Positions 59,940 through 64,000 of a DNA stretch of 64,000 bases are shown in pieces. Both the position numbers and the translations under genes were made by a program. Position 1 is the stretch's first letter; each line of letters begins with the position of its first letter. This stretch comes from UBA952 sp044361535. GTDB taxonomy: Bacteria > Bacteroidota > Bacteroidia > Flavobacteriales_D > Crocinitomicaceae. The stretch spans positions 124,001 through 188,000 of the forward strand of contig JBIKIQ010000001.1 in the NCBI GenBank assembly GCA_044361535.1. Reading direction: 5' to 3'. Below the pieces are notes generated by a model that made no database searches, was not told the origin of the DNA, and was given only the letters and a program-made list of their open reading frames with translations.

Positions 59940-61136
59940 ATGAACACAACGTTTTTCTTAAAAAAGAGTAGTAATTCCAGTGACGGGGTTATTTGTTTTT
60001 TATTCTCAGTTGGACAAACAAAAATAAAATTTTCCACTGGAATAACTATTAGTCAAAAGGATTGGGCAGGTGGATTTCCTAAAAAAACCAGTTCCACATC
60101 AGAAACCAGAAATCTACTAAATACATACAGGGATAAAATAGATAGGTTTATTAACGAAACTATCCGAAATACACACAATATACCAACCCGTGATATGTTA
60201 AGATATCAGTGTTATCTGGTAACAAAGGGCACAATGACTCTTGAAACTGATGTGCTTATTTCAAAATTGGCAAACGAAATGTTATTTGAACAGTCAGATG
60301 TAAAAAGTGACAAACGATTAAATAATAATACAATTCGCTACAAGAAAATACATTTTCAATATTTTATGAATTTTATTGGGAAATATAAGAGGGTTAGTGA
60401 ATTCAACCAAAAATTGATTGATCAGTATCGTCAATTTTTACATAACGATTCAAATGAAAATGTCACCAAAAACAGTCATCTAAAATCAATAATTTCATTT
60501 TACAATTGGTTAAAGAAAAAAAGATACATTACTGAAAATATTCAATTTGATAAATTCACTGAAATAGAAAAAAATGTAGTTGCGTTAACACCAGAGGAAA
60601 TTAAAATTCTTGAAGGTGCGAGTAATCTGCCTATTCATGAACAGAATCAAATTGACATCTTTCTATTTGGTTGTTATACAGCACTTTCAATAAGTGATCT
60701 ACAAAGAATAGAAAAGGATATGATAGAAAATGATACTATTTTCCTCTATCGAAAAAAAACTGAGGGTTTACTTCAGATACCCCTCTTACCACAAGCGAAA
60801 AAAATCTTGGAAAAACATGATTACAAATTACCTCATATTCATAAAAACAAGGGAAATAGTGTTTTAAAAAGTGCTTTTAAAAAACTTAATCTAGACAGAA
60901 AAGTAATGATTTCATCTAAGAGAGGAAGTGATGAATTGACAACTAGTTATGTTCCATTGTATGAAGTCATATCTTGGCATAAGGCAAGAAAAACTGCAAT
61001 CACATATTGTCTTTCCCAGGGTATTTCGCCTATCTTGGTTCAAGAATTGTCAGGACACAAAGACTATCGATCTTTTAAAAAGTATACAGATTTAAGTGAC
61101 CTCCTTAGAAAGGAAATGATGGACAAACTAATTTGA
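59940..61136 (+). CDS. Tyrosine recombinase with Arg-I replaced by Ser
   Basis: A 398-aa tyrosine recombinase of Bacteroidota type: N-terminal arm domain (FSTGITISQKDWAGG), SAM-like domain (~105-195) and catalytic domain. His347-x-x-Arg350 (SWHKARKTAI), GH372-373 (LSGHKDYRSF) and Tyr382 (KKYTDLSD) are in place. Where the first catalytic Arg should be (TGLRxSDL), the sequence reads YTALSISDL with Ser250 (codon TCA). The enzyme may be inactive, or this position may be served otherwise. It lies directly behind the serine recombinase. Confidence 0.87.
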   Translation: MNTTFFLKKSSNSSDGVICFLFSVGQTKIKFSTGITISQKDWAGGFPKKTSSTSETRNLLNTYRDKIDRFINETIRNTHNIPTRDMLRYQCYLVTKGTMTLETDVLISKLANEMLFEQSDVKSDKRLNNNTIRYKKIHFQYFMNFIGKYKRVSEFNQKLIDQYRQFLHNDSNENVTKNSHLKSIISFYNWLKKKRYITENIQFDKFTEIEKNVVALTPEEIKILEGASNLPIHEQNQIDIFLFGCYTALSISDLQRIEKDMIENDTIFLYRKKTEGLLQIPLLPQAKKILEKHDYKLPHIHKNKGNSVLKSAFKKLNLDRKVMISSKRGSDELTTSYVPLYEVISWHKARKTAITYCLSQGISPILVQELSGHKDYRSFKKYTDLSDLLRKEMMDKLI

Positions 61137-61140
61137 TCAT

Positions 61141-61416
61141 TTACATTTGTTTCTTTAGCTTATTAAGAAGCCTTTCAAGTTCAATTGAAGGTATCAAGGG
61201 AGTTCTTCCGTCATAGATATGTTTGATCGTTCCATTACGGTAACGATTTTTAATTTGTCTTTCAGTCAACCCTGTAATATGGGATACTTCCTTGAGGGTA
61301 TAGAATTCCTTATTATTGGCTATTAACCCCTCAAAATGATTAATAACCTTTTCCATAATTTCATTAATTATTTCCGATTTCATGGCGTTCAATAATTTGG
61401 TCATCATCTCATTCAT
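61141..61416 (-). CDS. Excisionase-like helix-turn-helix protein
   Basis: A 91-aa protein with a C-terminal HTH_17-type motif (EFYTLKEVSHITGLTERQIK, NRYRNGTIKH, TPLIPSIELERLLNKL), like Xis or MerR-type excision factors. The N-terminal half is a helix (KLLNAMKSEIINEIMEKVIN). It ends 4 bp from the end of the tyrosine recombinase gene, converging on it, an arrangement suited to control of excision. Confidence 0.78.
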   Translation of the reverse strand: MNEMMTKLLNAMKSEIINEIMEKVINHFEGLIANNKEFYTLKEVSHITGLTERQIKNRYRNGTIKHIYDGRTPLIPSIELERLLNKLKKQM

Positions 61417-61576
61417 ATACTGAATTTTAATGCAATTTAACCGACATTAATTTTTTTAATTATAGTTCCGCAACTTGCGTTGACATTCACACAAAAACTC
61501 TATCACCCCCTCAACGCGAACACCATAATTTATTCCTCACCAACTCACAAAATTGAGTTGGGTGATATTTATTGAC

Positions 61577-62125
61577 ATGGATAATCGATTTTCACTAAAA
61601 AAGAATCTCTTTAACGCTGTTAACTTGTCTAAGACCTTCGATAAATCGGAGGTGATTTTAATTAACCTGGAGATAGATATAAACACCTCTAATGAATCAA
61701 TAGAGGATATGACTCAGGTTCTAATTAACGGGTTAACAAAATGTGTTAGGAAAACAAAAATATACTTTGTAACACAGTATTTAGAATTAAATGGATTAGA
61801 TTCTGAAAATCTCAGTCTCAATTATAAATTCATTCTGTGTGGTAAAAAGTTGAACATTACGAGATACCAATTGAGAAATGTCCTAATCAGACTTCTTGAG
61901 GATCAGTCATGGATTGAATACCAGGTAAAGAAGGAGGTCAGTAAAGAGGAACTAATTGTTGAACTTGTACCCATCCATTTGGGTATCACGGATTCTACAA
62001 TTATAAAAAATATTCCAAATCAAATGTTCAATAAAATGATGTCCGATATTACGGTTATTACGGGTAATCAATTAAAAAATAAACTGAACCATAACAGCGT
62101 AAAAATCGCTGGGGATCATGACTAG
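61577..62125 (+). CDS. Unknown protein, first of the five-gene cargo set
   Basis: A 182-aa soluble protein from ATG 61577 (an upstream TTG-initiated extension is not needed). It contains FDKSEVILINLEIDINTSN, KTKIYFVTQYLELNGL and YQLRNVLIRLLEDQSWIEY, alternating strands and helices. No family recognised. It overlaps the next gene by 8 nt. Confidence 0.58.
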   Translation: MDNRFSLKKNLFNAVNLSKTFDKSEVILINLEIDINTSNESIEDMTQVLINGLTKCVRKTKIYFVTQYLELNGLDSENLSLNYKFILCGKKLNITRYQLRNVLIRLLEDQSWIEYQVKKEVSKEELIVELVPIHLGITDSTIIKNIPNQMFNKMMSDITVITGNQLKNKLNHNSVKIAGDHD

Positions 62126-62414
62126 TTTAAATTTTAAAATTCCAATTTATTCTTTCGAGTCAAAATTCAGAGGTTCCACTACTAAAGTACACCGACTCAT
62201 TTCGAACAGTCAACTAAAAATTTCAGGTGTTTCCAATCGTAACTTCTGGTGTCAACTCTCGGATATAAAACACCGATGTTTTTATAGTTTGAAATACGTT
62301 CACTTCACCTATTCAATACCGGAATCAATTGATAATAAGGTCGTAGAAAAGTTAATTTTCAGGGTCATGATTACATTGGGGGTTAGGGTTGAGATAAATT
62401 ATAATTCAAGATGA
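62118..62414 (+). CDS. Unknown 98-aa protein
   Basis: A soluble basic protein (NFKIPIYSFESKFRGSTTKV, NRNFWCQLSDIKHRCFYSLK). Overlaps both neighbours (8 and 4 nt), indicating coupling. No family recognised. Confidence 0.52.
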   Translation: MTSLNFKIPIYSFESKFRGSTTKVHRLISNSQLKISGVSNRNFWCQLSDIKHRCFYSLKYVHFTYSIPESIDNKVVEKLIFRVMITLGVRVEINYNSR

Positions 62415-62842
62415 ACATAGAAACTTTTACAAAGACACAACTAATCAATTACTTTCTGATAAGAAAATTGAGACTTCCTTTGGAAGTTGTTAGATATACA
62501 TTTGAGATTAAAAAGAAAAAAGAAATTGAACGAATAATAAATGGTTTAATAAAACTTATAAAGTACTCGATACGAATGGTATCTGACTCAATACCACTAG
62601 CTCTAAATGTCGATATTGGAACCGATGAGGTGTCTGTCAATCTTTACGGATACGACCTCCAGAAATTACTATTGTTCATCTCGATGGACTTTTATGATTA
62701 TCTGTATAAGTTGGAACTTGAAGGTGAATTAGGTTTTGAAATTATTGAGAAGGAAAACCAGTTAAAACATATTGACACACCATTGATTTTTGCTCATGAT
62801 TTTCTTCATGTAAATTACAAGTTCAAGATTCAAAACCTTTAA
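62411..62842 (+). CDS. Unknown 143-aa protein
   Basis: A soluble protein with helices (IERIINGLIKLIKYSIRM) and a final beta-region (LIFAHDFLHVNYKFKIQNL). The YGYDLQKLLLFISMDFYDYL segment is hydrophobic but shorter than a membrane span. No family recognised. Overlaps the previous gene by 4 nt. Confidence 0.54.
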   Translation: MNIETFTKTQLINYFLIRKLRLPLEVVRYTFEIKKKKEIERIINGLIKLIKYSIRMVSDSIPLALNVDIGTDEVSVNLYGYDLQKLLLFISMDFYDYLYKLELEGELGFEIIEKENQLKHIDTPLIFAHDFLHVNYKFKIQNL

Positions 62843-62919
62843 GATAGGGATGATTTGAGTAATTCATTTTTTTATTCAAATATTTTTGGTGGCCTGGGCA
62901 GTTGCTTTTATCTTTCGGA

Positions 62920-63579
62920 ATGAGGCAATTGTTTTTATTTACGAGTTTAGGATTTATCATCGGTCTGATATCATTTAAAAATACTGAATTAGATACTAAG
63001 AATACAACCAAGAATTTTAAATCAAAAGGTTACACCCACGAGGAAATCAATTACTTCAATGAAATTACACTGAAGAATGAGTTAAATTCAAAAATCCGTC
63101 AAATTCCAGTCAAGTTCAAAAGTGACGTTAAAATTTTCATATTTGGTAATTACGAACCTTACATGTTAGATGAGGTTAAAAGAGTTGTTGACGATTTAAA
63201 TGATATTATTGACCCAATCGACCTTTCAATAGTTAACAATCGTAGTGAATCGAACGTGGTTATGTATTTTGGTGACTACGAATCATTTATATTGGATAAT
63301 CCAGATTTAAAGGGTATTAGTAAACTTAAAAATTGTGATGGTTTTTTTATCACCAAAAGTCGAGGGAATGAAATTAAATCATCCAGAGTGTTTATTAATT
63401 TACCAAACCAAGACTCAGCAAACGATTTACTTGACTGCGTACGTGAAGAATTAGTGCAGCAACTTGGATTTTTTAACGACGGAAACATACCTGAAAGTTG
63501 TTTTTACCAAAAAGAAAATGAGATTCTGAAATTTTCTGAAATCGATGTTAAACTTATTAATATGTTGTACAATGACTGA
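62920..63579 (+). CDS. DUF2927-like exported protein
   Basis: A 219-aa protein from ATG 62920 with an N-terminal signal or anchor (RQLFLFTSLGFIIGLISF). The mature part follows the DUF2927 order: VKIFIFGNYEPYMLDEVKRV, VVMYFGDYESFIL, SSRVFINLPNQDSANDLLD, CVREELVQQLGFFNDGN, FYQKENEILKFSEIDVKLIN, MLYND. DUF2927 proteins are exported and have been likened to metalloproteases, but this copy has EELVQ rather than HExxH. It is the only family-level match in the cargo set. Confidence 0.66.
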   Translation: MRQLFLFTSLGFIIGLISFKNTELDTKNTTKNFKSKGYTHEEINYFNEITLKNELNSKIRQIPVKFKSDVKIFIFGNYEPYMLDEVKRVVDDLNDIIDPIDLSIVNNRSESNVVMYFGDYESFILDNPDLKGISKLKNCDGFFITKSRGNEIKSSRVFINLPNQDSANDLLDCVREELVQQLGFFNDGNIPESCFYQKENEILKFSEIDVKLINMLYND

Positions 63580-63868
63580 ACTTTTATCACTGTCTCAAAA
63601 CAAGAAGAACATCCTTCATTATGCTTATGTAAGACATCTGCGGGTTAAACACTATAAATCTGGAGTTAAATCAAAAAATCGTCGTATGATTGAAGTTCTA
63701 TTGTTATTTAACAATCAGACGCTAGACGATTCAATTATTGATGAATATGAGTGGGTTTTAACATGTGACCGTCTTTCAATAATCGATTATGTTGGGGGAA
63801 TGAATATTGTTAGATCTTATTTCAGATTGAGAAAAGATAATCTGCTTCCATTTATTTCATGTACTTAG
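63572..63868 (+). CDS. Unknown 98-aa basic protein
   Basis: From ATG 63572, overlapping the DUF2927-like gene by 8 nt. A basic soluble protein (LSLSQNKKNILHYAYVRHLR, VKHYKSGVKSKNRRMIEVLL) ending YFRLRKDNLLPFISC. No family recognised. Last gene visible of the cargo set. Confidence 0.52.
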   Translation: MTELLSLSQNKKNILHYAYVRHLRVKHYKSGVKSKNRRMIEVLLLFNNQTLDDSIIDEYEWVLTCDRLSIIDYVGGMNIVRSYFRLRKDNLLPFISCT

Positions 63869-63885
63869 TTACATAGTAAGTCAAT

Positions 63886-63916
63886 AAATCTTCACTTTCT
63901 ATATTAGTGAAGATTT
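63886..63916 (+). terminator. Hairpin after the cargo operon
   Basis: AAATCTTCACT (63886-63896), 9-nt loop, AGTGAAGATTT (63906-63916): 11-bp perfect stem, 17 bp after the last stop. No T-run follows directly, so termination is plausible but not classic. A second weaker hairpin (CTTAAAC...GTTTAAG, 63926-63954) is followed by GTGTTTTT. Confidence 0.45.
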
Positions 63917-64000
63917 CAAAACCAACTTAAACCATTGATTTTATTGAGTTTAAGGTGTTTTTATGGAAAACAAACTGAAAATAATCTTCAGTTAAGTTGT

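Overview
The window looks like chromosomal accessory DNA from a Bacteroidota bacterium, probably Flavobacteriales and perhaps of the Fluviicola/Crocinitomix type. The evidence is a secreted protein with a type A T9SS sorting tail, TonB C-terminal proteins with a Bacteroidota-style Cys-rich N-terminus, RHS cores with the DYSPFGV..DGR motif, TAnnTTTG-type -7 promoter boxes, low G+C, weak Shine-Dalgarno sites, and many small Sec-exported or membrane proteins of unknown function. No database search was possible; all names are from motif recognition.

Layout. (1) 1-1.8 kb: two minus-strand secreted-protein genes. (2) 1.9-8.8 kb: plus-strand small lipoproteins and membrane proteins, with one attC-like repeat at 3.6 kb. 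(3) 8.8-9.7 kb: a GNAT/DUF1778 toxin-antitoxin pair with a visible promoter/operator. (4) 9.9-22 kb: a polymorphic-toxin island of four short RHS-core genes with different C-terminal tips (one JAB-like, one HExxH, one HETLE metalloprotease-like, one unrecognised). Each is followed by a small exported candidate immunity gene or, in one case, a FISUMP protein. A fifth, deleted unit survives as a promoter plus eight codons in front of an NTF2-fold immunity gene. The island also holds a tyrosine recombinase, an AbiEi/AbiEii pair and shared repeats.

(5) 22-53.8 kb: about forty small genes all on the minus strand. From about 26 to 52.5 kb they are separated by about 30 imperfect inverted repeats, usually 70-180 bp, that begin near TAACG and end near GTTAT. 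Each typically follows a stop codon. The repeats fall into families and behave like integron attC sites, so the region resembles a cluster of gene cassettes with no IntI-type integrase in view (CALIN-like). Cassettes carry a HigBA module, two LRR proteins, a propeller protein, an NTR/TIMP-like protein, a surface-repeat protein and many exported unknowns. Several are broken: a 7-bp duplication frameshift, a doubly disrupted gene, and a SanA-like gene just outside the array with an in-frame stop.

(6) 54-55.3 kb: three plus-strand exported or membrane genes. (7) 56.1-64 kb: one end of a mobile element with a Zn-ribbon-like protein, a MerR-like regulator facing it across a palindrome, a large serine recombinase, a tyrosine recombinase whose first catalytic Arg reads as Ser, an excisionase-like HTH gene, and a tight five-gene cluster of unknown function containing a DUF2927-like protein.

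The strongest candidate for a new system is the attC-like cassette array in a Bacteroidota background. Next are the shuffled RHS tip modules and the unknown cargo operon behind the double recombinase.
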